Positions 45,523 to 53,636 of a DNA stretch of 64,000 nucleotides are shown one piece after another. The DNA lies in NCBI RefSeq assembly GCF_024623185.1, contig NZ_JANJZK010000002.1, positions 62,001 to 126,000 of the forward strand, written 5' to 3'. This DNA is from Anaerofustis stercorihominis. GTDB taxonomy: Bacteria; Bacillota; Clostridia; Eubacteriales; Anaerofustaceae. Position 1 is the first letter of the stretch; each line of letters starts with the position of its first letter. A model generated the notes under the pieces. It saw only the letters and a list, made by a program, of their open reading frames with translations, made no database searches and had not been told where the DNA came from. A program made the translations under genes and the position numbers.

Positions 45523-45963
45523 ATGGGCATTGATAAGTTTAATCATGAGGGTTATTCCGACCCGACTACATATGAGGCTCTTACCAACATCCACCGTGAG
45601 GAAGTGGCAGCTGATAAAAAGGCTGCCTATCTTCCTTTGGTGTATGTATGCAGTCCATATGCAGGTGATGTTGAAACCAATGTTATGAACGCAAAACGAT
45701 ACAGCAGATTCGCTGTTGATGAAAATGCTATCCCGGTAACACCTCATCTTTTATATCCCCAGTTCATGAATGATTGTAATGAGGCTGAAAGAGAGATAGC
45801 TATGCATTTCAATTATGTACTTCTTGGCAAATGCACAGAGGTCTGGGTTTTCGGTGGTGTGATTAGCCGAGGTATGGCTCGTGAGATTGGTGTTGCCAAG
45901 AAAAGAAGAATGAAGATCAGATGGTTTACCCAGGATTTGAAGGAGGTCGGAGAATATGATTAA
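45523..45963 (+). CDS. Nucleoside deoxyribosyltransferase-like protein (DUF4406/DUF7768 type)
   Basis: 146 residues. The core LVYVCSPYAGDVETNVMNAKRYSRFAV (about 35-62), PVTPHLLYPQF and EVWVFGGVISRGMAREIG follows the pattern of the nucleoside 2-deoxyribosyltransferase fold common in phages. A role in nucleotide handling is inferred. The start ATG 45523 is preceded by only GGAGG at some distance (45508-45512). The next gene overlaps by eight bases. Confidence 0.8.
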   Translation: MGIDKFNHEGYSDPTTYEALTNIHREEVAADKKAAYLPLVYVCSPYAGDVETNVMNAKRYSRFAVDENAIPVTPHLLYPQFMNDCNEAEREIAMHFNYVLLGKCTEVWVFGGVISRGMAREIGVAKKRRMKIRWFTQDLKEVGEYD

Positions 45964-48211
45964 TTTTACTGTTTATTCAGCAGACTGTGTCGGCAACAGC
46001 GGTAACTGTCTGTATCCCAATAAGAATATTGTAACGGATAAAGAGTCCTTTATTGCAGCAACCAAGATGGATCATGTCACTGCAAAGTATAAAGGAAACT
46101 ATCGCAGTAAGGATAACTTTGAATCCTCCGACTGTATTCCTCTTGACTGTGACAATGACCATTCAGAGAACCCGGAAGACTGGCTTACTCCTTTTGATAT
46201 TGCACTTTCAATTCCGGGAGTTGTTTTCGCTGCATCTTACAGCAGACACCACAACCTTCCAAAGGGTGACAAATCGGCAAGACCAAGATTTCATGTGTTC
46301 TTCCCTATACCAAAGGTAACGGACGGAGAAAAGTATGCAGCCATGAAACGAAAGATAGCTGATGCTTTCCCTTATTACGATACCAACGCATTAGACTCTG
46401 CAAGATTCCTTTATGGTAATGACTCTGATGAAGTGGAGTTCTATGAAGGTGATAAAACCATTCTTGATTATCTGGAAGAGGATGATTTTGCAGATTTCGA
46501 TGCAAGTCTTGAGCAGGTGCCGGAGGGTCAGCGTAACAGCACCATGAGTCATATTTCAGGAAAGATTATCAAGAGATACGGAAATACAGAAGAGGCTTAT
46601 CAGATATTCCTTAAGAAGGCAGAACTCTGTAATCCACCACTTCCTGAAAGCGAACTCAAGGTGATATGGAGAAGTACATCAAAGTTCGGTAACAAGGTAT
46701 CGAACCAGGAAGGATACATTCCACCTGAACAGTACAACTCCGACTGCAGATTAAAGCCGGAAGACTTCTCCGATGTGGGACAGGCTACGGTTCTTGCAAC
46801 CGAGTATAAGGACATTCTTCGCTATTCTCCATCGACTGATTACATGGTCTACAACGGCAGTTTCTGGGAAGAGTCAAAACCAAAGTCCCAGGGTGTTTCC
46901 CAGGACTTGACAGAAAGACAGCTTGCAGAGGCTGAAACTGAAATGAAGAAGGCTATGGATGAACTTGTAAAGAATGGTGGCATGGAGATTCTTGTATCCG
47001 TGGGTCCGAAGAAAGCTGTTCAGATGTTTAACAAGCAGCAGGTTCATGCCTACGAGATGTATGAAGATGCTGTGGCTTATAAGAAATATGCCATTAAGCG
47101 AAGAGATACAAAGAACATAGCAGCCACATTAAAAGAGGCTCGTCCGATGCTTGAAGTGGAACAGAGAAACCTTGATGCTGATGAGTTCATGCTGAACACA
47201 CCGACTCTTACCTATGATCTAAGACAGGGCACCAAGTTTCCGATGGAACACAGACCAGAGCATTTCATCACAAAGCAGACAACCGTTGACCCATCAAGTG
47301 ATGGTGCAGATATCTGGGCAGCTGCACTTGATACCTTCTTTTTAAAGGATACCGACCTTATCGATTATGTTCAGAGAATGGTTGGCTTGTCAGCAATCGG
47401 CAAGGTGTATGTGGAGGCACTCATTATTGCATATGGAGAAGGTCGCAATGGTAAGTCTACCTTCTGGAATGTTATCGCAAGAGTCCTTGGTACATATTCA
47501 GGAAACATTTCTGCGGATATGCTGACCGTTGGATGCAGAAGAAATGTCAAGCCGGAACTTGCCGAGGCAAAGGGTAAGAGAATGCTTATTGCAGCAGAGC
47601 TGGAAGAAGGCATGAGATTGAATACTGCAAATGTTAAACAGCTTTGTTCTACCGATGAGATCTATGCTGAGAAGAAGTATAAAGATCCGTTCTCATATAC
47701 TCCGACACATACACTTGTGCTTTATACCAACCATCTGCCAAAGGTCGGTGCGATTGATAAGGGTACCTGGAGAAGACTTATCGTTATTCCGTTTGATGCC
47801 AAGATTGAAGGAAGTGCTGATATCAAGAACTATGCAGACTATCTGTTTGAAAAGGCAGGTGGTGCAATCCTTACATGGGTTATCGAGGGTGCAAGAAAAG
47901 TAATCGCAGACAATTACAAGATCGACCCTCCACAGAAGGTGCGTGATGCGATTGAGCATTATAAGGAGAGTAATGACTGGCTTTCCTACTTCTTAAGTGA
48001 ACGCTGCGAACTTGATCCTGCCTATGTGGCAAAGTCGAGCGAGGTATATAACGAGTATCGAATCTTCTGTACCCAGGTGGGTGAGTTTACAAGAAGTACA
48101 ACAGATTTCTACACAGCTTTGGAAACAGTCGGATTTGAAAGATACCGTGACCGTAAAGGCAGATACATTAAAGGCTTAAGACTCAAGACGGACTTTATGG
48201 AAGAAGAGTAA
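45956..48211 (+). CDS. Phage P4-type primase-helicase
   Basis: 751 residues with AAGGAGG upstream of ATG 45956. The N-terminal third has an archaeo-eukaryotic primase-like region (SSDCIPLDCDNDHSE, RPRFHVFFPIPK, DSARFLYGND). The C-terminal half is the D5_N/poxvirus-type helicase: YDLRQGTKFPMEHRPEHFITKQ, Walker A YGEGRNGKSTFW (about 488-499), Walker B LIAAELEEGMR and LYTNHLPKVG. It should prime and unwind DNA for prophage replication. No DNA polymerase gene is found to its left in the window. Confidence 0.92.
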   Translation: MINFTVYSADCVGNSGNCLYPNKNIVTDKESFIAATKMDHVTAKYKGNYRSKDNFESSDCIPLDCDNDHSENPEDWLTPFDIALSIPGVVFAASYSRHHNLPKGDKSARPRFHVFFPIPKVTDGEKYAAMKRKIADAFPYYDTNALDSARFLYGNDSDEVEFYEGDKTILDYLEEDDFADFDASLEQVPEGQRNSTMSHISGKIIKRYGNTEEAYQIFLKKAELCNPPLPESELKVIWRSTSKFGNKVSNQEGYIPPEQYNSDCRLKPEDFSDVGQATVLATEYKDILRYSPSTDYMVYNGSFWEESKPKSQGVSQDLTERQLAEAETEMKKAMDELVKNGGMEILVSVGPKKAVQMFNKQQVHAYEMYEDAVAYKKYAIKRRDTKNIAATLKEARPMLEVEQRNLDADEFMLNTPTLTYDLRQGTKFPMEHRPEHFITKQTTVDPSSDGADIWAAALDTFFLKDTDLIDYVQRMVGLSAIGKVYVEALIIAYGEGRNGKSTFWNVIARVLGTYSGNISADMLTVGCRRNVKPELAEAKGKRMLIAAELEEGMRLNTANVKQLCSTDEIYAEKKYKDPFSYTPTHTLVLYTNHLPKVGAIDKGTWRRLIVIPFDAKIEGSADIKNYADYLFEKAGGAILTWVIEGARKVIADNYKIDPPQKVRDAIEHYKESNDWLSYFLSERCELDPAYVAKSSEVYNEYRIFCTQVGEFTRSTTDFYTALETVGFERYRDRKGRYIKGLRLKTDFMEEE

Positions 48212-48219
48212 TGACAGTA

Positions 48220-48322
48220 GGTGTGACAGTTAATGACGGCTATTTACTATCCTTTTCTATAGAGTAAAAAAATTAAGTCTATATATAAAGTATAGGAAAT
48301 GACAGTCTTACCCTGTCACACC
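48220..48322 (+). repeat. Palindromic repeat element, copy 1
   Basis: About 103 bases bounded by perfect 10-bp inverted ends GGTGTGACAG (48220-48229) and CTGTCACACC (48313-48322). Inside are 30 bases (48233-48262) identical to copy 2 at 63208-63237, and CTATA...TATAG pairing at about 48279-48295. It lies between the primase and VRR-NUC genes. Confidence 0.8.
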
Positions 48323-48353
48323 ATCAAATTCAGCATTGATGGAGGTGGCACGA

Positions 48354-48635
48354 ATGCGTGAAAAAGAAGTAGAGCAGAAACTTGTAAAGGCTGTAAAGCT
48401 TGCAGGTGGTTTCTGCATCAAATTTACATCTCCCGGATTTGACGGAGTGCCGGACAGACTGGTTCTTCTTCCAAAAGGGAGAATGGCTTTTATAGAACTC
48501 AAGGCTCCTGGCAAGAAACCAAGAGCCTTACAGAAAAGAAGAATGAAACAGTTATCAGCTTTGGGGTTTCCCTGCTATGTGGTTGATAACACTGATGTGA
48601 TTGGGGGTGTCATTGATGAAATACAATCCTCATGA
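48354..48635 (+). CDS. VRR-NUC domain nuclease
   Basis: 93 residues from ATG 48354, after GGAGGTGG; the in-frame TTG at 48336 precedes that site. The whole protein is one VRR-NUC domain of the PD-(D/E)XK superfamily: GFDGVPDRLVLLPKGRMAFIELKAPGK gives the aspartate and the E-x-K, and QKRRMKQLSALGFPCYVVDN closes the fold. Phage VRR-NUC proteins are standalone structure-specific nucleases, usually next to a SNF2 helicase as here; the genes overlap by 20 bases. Confidence 0.93.
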   Translation: MREKEVEQKLVKAVKLAGGFCIKFTSPGFDGVPDRLVLLPKGRMAFIELKAPGKKPRALQKRRMKQLSALGFPCYVVDNTDVIGGVIDEIQSS

Positions 48636-49977
48636 TTATCAGACTTATGCAACGAACTTTGTACTGGAACATCCTGTGGCAGCAGTCCTTTTAGAAATGG
48701 GACTCGGAAAGAGTGTGATTACCTTAACGGCTATATTTGAACTTCTTTATAACAGATTTGAAGTTGGAAAGGTTCTGGTCATTGCACCTCTTCGAGTAGC
48801 AAGAGATACATGGCCTGCTGAAATAGAAAAATGGGATCACTTAAAGGGACTGACCTATTCGGTGGTCATAGGTACAGAGTCGGAGCGAAAAGAGGCACTA
48901 AGAAAAAGTGCAGGTATCTATCTGATCAACAGAGAAAATGTGGACTGGCTTATCAACAAGAGTGGCTTTCCATTCGATTTTGACATGATTGTCATTGATG
49001 AATTATCGTCTTTCAAGTCTGCATCGGCTAAACGATTCAAGAGCCTTCTTAAAGTAAGACCAAAGGTAAAAAGAATCGTGGGTCTTACAGGAACTCCAAG
49101 TAGTAATGGACTTATGGATTTATGGGCAGAGTTCAGAATCCTTGACATGGGAGAAAGGCTCGGAAGATATATCACACATTATCGTATGAATTTCTTTGTG
49201 CCGGATAAACGAAATCAGCAGATGATATTTTCCTACAAACCAAGACCAGGTGCGGAAGATGCCATCTACAGACTGATATCGGATATTACGATTTCTATGA
49301 AATCAGCAGATTTTCTTAAAATGCCTGAATGCATTATGAACGAAGTGGAAGTAAAGCTTTCAGAAAAGGAAAGGTCTGTATATGACGAATTAAGGCAGGA
49401 AATGGTGGTGTCTTTGGAAGATGAAGAGATTGATGCTGCAAATGCAGCTGCTCTTTCAGGCAAACTTCTGCAGATGGCCAATGGTGCTATCTATAACGAA
49501 GAAAAAGAGGTCTTTCATATTCATGACCGTAAGCTTGATGCACTTGAGGACTTGATTGAAGGTGCAAATGGCAAGCCTGTACTTGTAGCTTATTGGTATA
49601 ACCATGATCTGGAGCGAATCAGGGAAAGATTCAAGGTTCGTGAAATCAAGACTTCAAAGGATATCAGGTATTGGAATAATGGCGAGATACCGATTGCTGT
49701 TATACATCCTGCGAGTGCCGGACATGGCTTGAATTTGCAAAGTGGTGGATCGACCCTTATATGGTTCGGTCTTACCTGGTCATTGGAACTCTATCAGCAG
49801 ACCAATGCAAGGTTATGGAGACAGGGGCAGAAATCCTCGGTTGTCATACACCACATTATTTCAAAGGATACAATTGATGAAGATGTGATGAAGGCATTAA
49901 GGCTCAAAGAGAAAACACAGACAGAACTTATTGATGCGGTTAAGGCGAGAATCGGAGGTGGTGCTTATGACGGCTAA
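48616..49977 (+). CDS. SNF2-family DEAD-like helicase
   Basis: 453 residues from ATG 48616 after GGGGGTG. Motifs: LLEMGLGKSVIT (Walker A, about 26-37), VIDELSSFK (DExx box), GLTGTPSSNG, and C-terminal helicase motifs AGHGLNLQSGG and RLWRQGQ with motif VI arginines. It is probably an ATP-driven DNA translocase used in phage replication or recombination with the VRR-NUC nuclease. It overlaps the genes on both sides. Confidence 0.93.
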   Translation: MKYNPHDYQTYATNFVLEHPVAAVLLEMGLGKSVITLTAIFELLYNRFEVGKVLVIAPLRVARDTWPAEIEKWDHLKGLTYSVVIGTESERKEALRKSAGIYLINRENVDWLINKSGFPFDFDMIVIDELSSFKSASAKRFKSLLKVRPKVKRIVGLTGTPSSNGLMDLWAEFRILDMGERLGRYITHYRMNFFVPDKRNQQMIFSYKPRPGAEDAIYRLISDITISMKSADFLKMPECIMNEVEVKLSEKERSVYDELRQEMVVSLEDEEIDAANAAALSGKLLQMANGAIYNEEKEVFHIHDRKLDALEDLIEGANGKPVLVAYWYNHDLERIRERFKVREIKTSKDIRYWNNGEIPIAVIHPASAGHGLNLQSGGSTLIWFGLTWSLELYQQTNARLWRQGQKSSVVIHHIISKDTIDEDVMKALRLKEKTQTELIDAVKARIGGGAYDG

Positions 49978-50389
49978 AGATTATCTGAACAGACCGTTCA
50001 TTCTAAATAACAAGATTAACGATAAGCTGATAAAGCTTGAATGCTATAAGGAATTATCAACAAGTGTTTCTTCCCCAAGCTTTGAAGAGAAGTTTTCGGG
50101 AACGAGAAATCTTGAACCTCCCTTTGTAAGATATCTTGGCAAAATCAGTGATCTGGAAGAAGAGATAAAAGCTGACTATGAAAAGCTTGAAGATATGAAG
50201 AAGGAAATCGATGCGGAAATCGACAAACTGGAAGACCCGTATGAGCAGCTTATCCTTCGCTACAGATACTTGATGTTTATGCCAATGAACCAGATTGCAA
50301 CGAAGGTGCATTACACATTGAGGTGGATACAGCGAATTCATAACAGAGCAATAGAAAACTTTGAAAGAGTTCACCCCAGTTCACCCTAG
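49967..50389 (+). CDS. DUF1492 phage protein, probable late transcription regulator
   Basis: 140 residues from ATG 49967 after GGAGGTGG. A coiled coil (about 65-95) precedes LILRYRYLMFMPMNQIATKVHYTLRWIQRIHNRA, a sigma-region-4-like helix-turn-helix. DUF1492/ArpU-type proteins sit before the packaging genes and are thought to drive late expression. Its last codons run into tandem 10-base repeats and a promoter, a plausible target site. Confidence 0.85.
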   Translation: MTAKDYLNRPFILNNKINDKLIKLECYKELSTSVSSPSFEEKFSGTRNLEPPFVRYLGKISDLEEEIKADYEKLEDMKKEIDAEIDKLEDPYEQLILRYRYLMFMPMNQIATKVHYTLRWIQRIHNRAIENFERVHPSSP

Positions 50390-50406
50390 TTCACCCCGAG
50401 TTCATC
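50368..50406 (+). repeat. Tandem 10-base repeats at the end of the DUF1492 gene
   Basis: AGTTCACCCC, AGTTCACCCT and AGTTCACCCC lie head to tail at 50368-50397, with a partial AGTTCATC at 50399. They start in the last codons of the DUF1492 gene and lie about 25 bases before an extended -10 promoter. Confidence 0.8.
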
Positions 50407-50426
50407 TATAAGTCGCATAAGGGATG

Positions 50427-50441
50427 TGCTATACTTATAAT
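50427..50441 (+). promoter_or_regulatory. Probable late promoter
   Basis: TGC then TATACT (50430-50435) forms an extended -10; TATAAT (50436-50441) overlaps next to it. There is no good -35 box, which fits activation by a bound factor at the upstream 10-base repeats. Confidence 0.5.
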
Positions 50442-50516
50442 AGCAAAATAGAATGAGTTACAGCCTTGTTGGGAAACCTGCAGGGCTTTTCTTATGCCCA
50501 TAAGGAAGTGGAGAAG

Positions 50517-50903
50517 TTGCCGAGACTACCGAAGAAACCGTGTGGTTACCCCGGCTGTCCAAACCTTACTGATGGAAGGTACTGCAAGGAACACGAGAAA
50601 CAGGTGGCTCGTTCCTACGAGAAGTATGGCAGAGATCCAGCTGTACGCCGTAGGTACGGAAGAGCATGGAAACGTATCCGTGACAAGTATGTATCACAGC
50701 ATCCTTTCTGTGAACTGTGTTTTGAGAAAGGAATCCTTGTGCCTGTTGATGAGGTTCATCACAAGTTGCCACTGTCAGAAGGTGGAACACATGAGAGGTC
50801 TAACCTCATTGCTTTATGTAAGTCATGTCATGCAAAGATTCATGCAGAGCGTGGTGACTATCAGGGAAGCAAAAAACATCGTGTGTACAGCTACGATAAG
50901 TGA
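50517..50903 (+). CDS. HNH endonuclease
   Basis: 128 residues from TTG 50517 with GTGGAG upstream; the frame is open farther to 50466 but the family begins MPR-x-P(K/R)(R/K)PC as here. An N-terminal zinc knuckle (CGYPGCPNL...YCKEH) is followed by the HNH core CELCFEKGILVPVDEVHHKLPLSEGGTHERSNLIALCKSCHAKIHA. In cos phages this enzyme cooperates with terminase at the cos site; the genes are in that order here. Confidence 0.9.
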   Translation: MPRLPKKPCGYPGCPNLTDGRYCKEHEKQVARSYEKYGRDPAVRRRYGRAWKRIRDKYVSQHPFCELCFEKGILVPVDEVHHKLPLSEGGTHERSNLIALCKSCHAKIHAERGDYQGSKKHRVYSYDK

Positions 50904-51013
50904 CCCCAGGGGCGGTTCAAATCTCAAACGCATCAAGGTCCCGGGGAACGGCGTGGGGTCTTGCGTGTGAAAAATGCGAAATCAAAAGGGTAATTAAAGG
51001 AGGGTGTACAGAC
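50904..51013 (+). other. Candidate cos region between HNH and small terminase genes
   Basis: The 110 bases are G+C-rich with several short symmetric pieces (CCCCAGGGGCGG at 50904-50915, CCCGGGG near 50941, ACGGCGTGGGGT). This is the usual place of cos in HNH-carrying HK97-like phages. No cut point can be shown. Confidence 0.35.
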
Positions 51014-51565
51014 GTGCCTACAAAATCGAATAACATCGGTGGCCGTGGTGGTGCAAGACCTGGTGCAGGTCGCAAGAAAACGGCTGTATCCGAGAAAGCA
51101 TAGAACGGGAATCCGGGTGGCAGAAAATTAGAAGTCCTGGATATTCCTGAAGTGGAAGGTGTGGAGATGCCAAAGCCACACGACTTCCTGTCTGCAGAAC
51201 AGAGAGACGGAAGTGAACTGCAGGCTCACGAAATCTATACGGAAACATGGAACTGGCTAAACAAGATCGGATGCTCATCGAAGGTATCCCCACAGCTGTT
51301 GGAAAGATATGCGATGTGTTCTGCAAGATGGATTCAGTGCGAAGAGATGACCAACAAGCTGGGATTTCTTTCAAAGCACCCAACAACACAGAAACCAATC
51401 CCATCTCCGTTCATTAACATTGGCATCAACTATATGAACCAGGCAGTAAGGCTCTGGAACGAAATATTTCAGATTGTGAAGGAGAACTGCAGCACAGATT
51501 ACGATGATGCTGCTCCACAGAATGATTTGATGGAAAGACTCCTAAGAGCAAGGGAAGGAAAATAA
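51014..51565 (+). pseudogene. P27-family terminase small subunit interrupted by an in-frame amber codon
   Basis: From GTG 51014, after GGAGGGTG, the frame reads GGRGGARPGAGRKK and then meets TAG at 51101-51103 (codon 30). The same frame continues with NGNPGGRKLEVLDIPEVEG and the body of a P27-type small terminase (AHEIYTETWNWL, YAMCSARWIQCEE, KHPTTQKPIPSPF, RLLRAREGK) to 51565. The continuous match on both sides shows one substituted codon, not a deletion. The small subunit recognises the packaging site. TAG is a normal stop for other genes in this block, so readthrough is not expected; restart at GTG 51152 or ATG 51167 would lose the N-terminal DNA-binding part. Confidence 0.85.
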
Positions 51566-51566
51566 T

Positions 51567-52349
51567 ATGATTGAAAAAGTAAATCCATTCCACCCTGATA
51601 AGGTGGCTGACAGAATAGCAGGTGCCATTGTTGATTTGGCTTATGCAAAAGAAGAAAATCCGAAGGTTGCCGTTGAGGTGCTTATCGGTCATGGGCAGGC
51701 TCATGTAATTATTGAAACATCAGCTGAACTTGATAAGTTTGACATCGCTGCAGCTATTCATAGAATTGCCGGAGATGTCAGAGCAGACATTGTGATTGTT
51801 CCCCAGGATACACATCTTGCAAAGAACCAGGAAGAAAGCATCCATTGTGGTGACAATGGTATATTCAAGGGAATGCCTCTTACTGAAGAGCAGAAGGCAT
51901 TATCCCAGATAGCAAGAGATATCTATAAGGTGTATCCGTTTGATGGAAAGTACATTCTTGATCAGGCAAGACTCATCATCTGCCAGAGCAATGCGAAAAA
52001 AGTACACTTAAAGGAAATCTATCCTATAGCAGAAATTAATCCCCTGGGTGACTGGACTGGTGGCACGGATGTAGATACCGGGGCAACCAATCGTAAGCTT
52101 GGTTCTGATATGGCAGACTCCGTAACAGGTGGTGGTCTTCATGGCAAGGACTTATCCAAGGCAGATGTTTCTGTAAATATCCACGCATTCCTTAAGGCAC
52201 AGAGAACTGGAAAACCAGTAGAACTTGTATGCGCTATTGGTGATGATGCCGTTGATGATATTTCATATAAGGAAATCGTGGAAGAAGCTAGAGAGTTTAT
52301 TCGTTCCATCGGTGGCTTTGAGAAGTTTGCCGAGTGGGGACTTTATTAA
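51567..52349 (+). CDS. Short S-adenosylmethionine synthetase homologue
   Basis: 260 residues against about 390 for cellular MetK. Matching blocks are NPFHPDKVADRIAGAIVD (residues 6-23; MetK has HPDK-x-x-D), HCGDNGIFKGMPLTEEQ (MetK GDQG-x-M/F loop), TGGTDVDTGATNRKLGSDMADSVTGGGLHGKD (MetK GGGAFSGKD). Deletions fall between these blocks. It should make SAM from methionine and ATP, supplying the two methyltransferases encoded right after it; activity of such short forms is inferred. It begins one base after the small terminase stop. Confidence 0.82.
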   Translation: MIEKVNPFHPDKVADRIAGAIVDLAYAKEENPKVAVEVLIGHGQAHVIIETSAELDKFDIAAAIHRIAGDVRADIVIVPQDTHLAKNQEESIHCGDNGIFKGMPLTEEQKALSQIARDIYKVYPFDGKYILDQARLIICQSNAKKVHLKEIYPIAEINPLGDWTGGTDVDTGATNRKLGSDMADSVTGGGLHGKDLSKADVSVNIHAFLKAQRTGKPVELVCAIGDDAVDDISYKEIVEEAREFIRSIGGFEKFAEWGLY

Positions 52350-52358
52350 GGAGGCATT

Positions 52359-53636
52359 ATGGGAAAGACAACTACAGAAATGCAGCTTGTAGCTGTATCA
52401 AAACTTATTCCTTATGTGAATAATGCAAGAACCCATTCTGCCGAGCAGGTTATGAAACTTCGTTCCTCCCTTCGTGAGTTCGGTTTCATCAATCCTGTTA
52501 TCATTGACCGAGAGTTTAATGTTATCGCAGGTCACGGAAGAATCCTTGCTGCAAAGGAAGAAGGAATACTTGAAGTGCCTTGTGTATTTGTGGACTACCT
52601 TACAGAGGCACAGAAGAAAGCATATATCCTGGCAGACAACCGAATGGCAATGGATGCAGGATGGGACGAAGAGTTACTTCGTATTGAGATTGAGGCTCTC
52701 CAGGGTGAGGACTTCGATATCGGACTTACGGGATTTGACGAAAGCGAGATTGCAGATCTCTTTGGTTCGGATGATACTTCCGGGGTAAAGGATGATGACT
52801 ACGATTTGTCAGCTGCACTTGAAAAAGCAGCCTTTGTAAAGCGTGGTGATATCTGGGCAGTCGGAAGACACAGACTGATGTGTGGTGATGCAACTTCTTC
52901 AGAAGATGTAGCTGCACTTATGGATGGTAAAAAAGCCAACCTTATCATTACTGATCCACCATACAACGTGGCATTTGAAAGTTCCGATGGATTATCCATC
53001 AAAAATGATAAGATGGCAAATGATAAATTCTATGAATTCCTGCTTTCAGCATTTAAGAACATGGCTGAGCATCTTGAAAAGGGTGGCTCGGCTTATGTAT
53101 TTCATGCAGATACAGAAGGTCTTAATTTCAGAAAGGCTTTCATGGATGCAGGTTTTCACTTATCCGGCTGTTGCATCTGGGTAAAGAACTCCCTTGTTCT
53201 TGGCCGTTCGGATTATCAGTGGCAGCATGAACCAGTCCTTTACGGCTTTTTACAGAATGGAAAGCATTACTGGAGCAAGAATGCAGGCAGAAGTCAGACT
53301 ACCATCTGGAACTTCGATAAGCCGAAGAAGAATAAGAACCATCCGACTTCCAAGCCACTTGACCTGCTTGCTTATCCGATTGGAAATTCAAGTCAGGAAA
53401 ATGCAATTGTCATTGATACCTTTGGTGGCAGTGGTTCAACGCTCATGACCTGTGAGCAGACGAACCGTGTATGTCATACGATGGAACTTGATGAGAAATA
53501 CGCATCCGTCATCCTTCGCAGATATGTTGAGGATACCGGGGATGCAGAAGGTGTATTTGTAATCAGAGATGGTGAGAAGATCCCATACTCTGCACTGGTA
53601 AAAGAAGTGGAGGGTACGGATGGAGAAACAGAATAA
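52359..53636 (+). CDS. ParB-like nuclease domain fused to N6-adenine/N4-cytosine DNA methyltransferase
   Basis: 425 residues. The N-terminal ParB/Srx-type domain (about 10-115) has NARTHSAEQV, FGFINPVIID and VIAGHGRILAAKEEG. The C-terminal DNA methyltransferase of the beta class has TDPPYNV (D199-P-P-Y) and the SAM motif DTFGGSGSTLMTCEQ. ParB-methyltransferase fusions are common in Firmicute prophages and may protect phage DNA from host restriction. The next methyltransferase overlaps it by 17 bases. Confidence 0.92.
   Translation: MGKTTTEMQLVAVSKLIPYVNNARTHSAEQVMKLRSSLREFGFINPVIIDREFNVIAGHGRILAAKEEGILEVPCVFVDYLTEAQKKAYILADNRMAMDAGWDEELLRIEIEALQGEDFDIGLTGFDESEIADLFGSDDTSGVKDDDYDLSAALEKAAFVKRGDIWAVGRHRLMCGDATSSEDVAALMDGKKANLIITDPPYNVAFESSDGLSIKNDKMANDKFYEFLLSAFKNMAEHLEKGGSAYVFHADTEGLNFRKAFMDAGFHLSGCCIWVKNSLVLGRSDYQWQHEPVLYGFLQNGKHYWSKNAGRSQTTIWNFDKPKKNKNHPTSKPLDLLAYPIGNSSQENAIVIDTFGGSGSTLMTCEQTNRVCHTMELDEKYASVILRRYVEDTGDAEGVFVIRDGEKIPYSALVKEVEGTDGETE

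Noticed and set aside
51101-51103. TAG recoding (for example TAG read as glutamine) in the prophage
   Set aside because: TAG ends the amidoligase (57451-57453), large terminase and head closure genes at the expected lengths, and no other in-frame TAG was seen, so a single nonsense change is simpler.
52359-53636. Partition system, from the ParB-like domain
   Set aside because: The domain is fused to a DNA methyltransferase with DPPY, there is no ParA gene, and such fusions are standard prophage modification enzymes.
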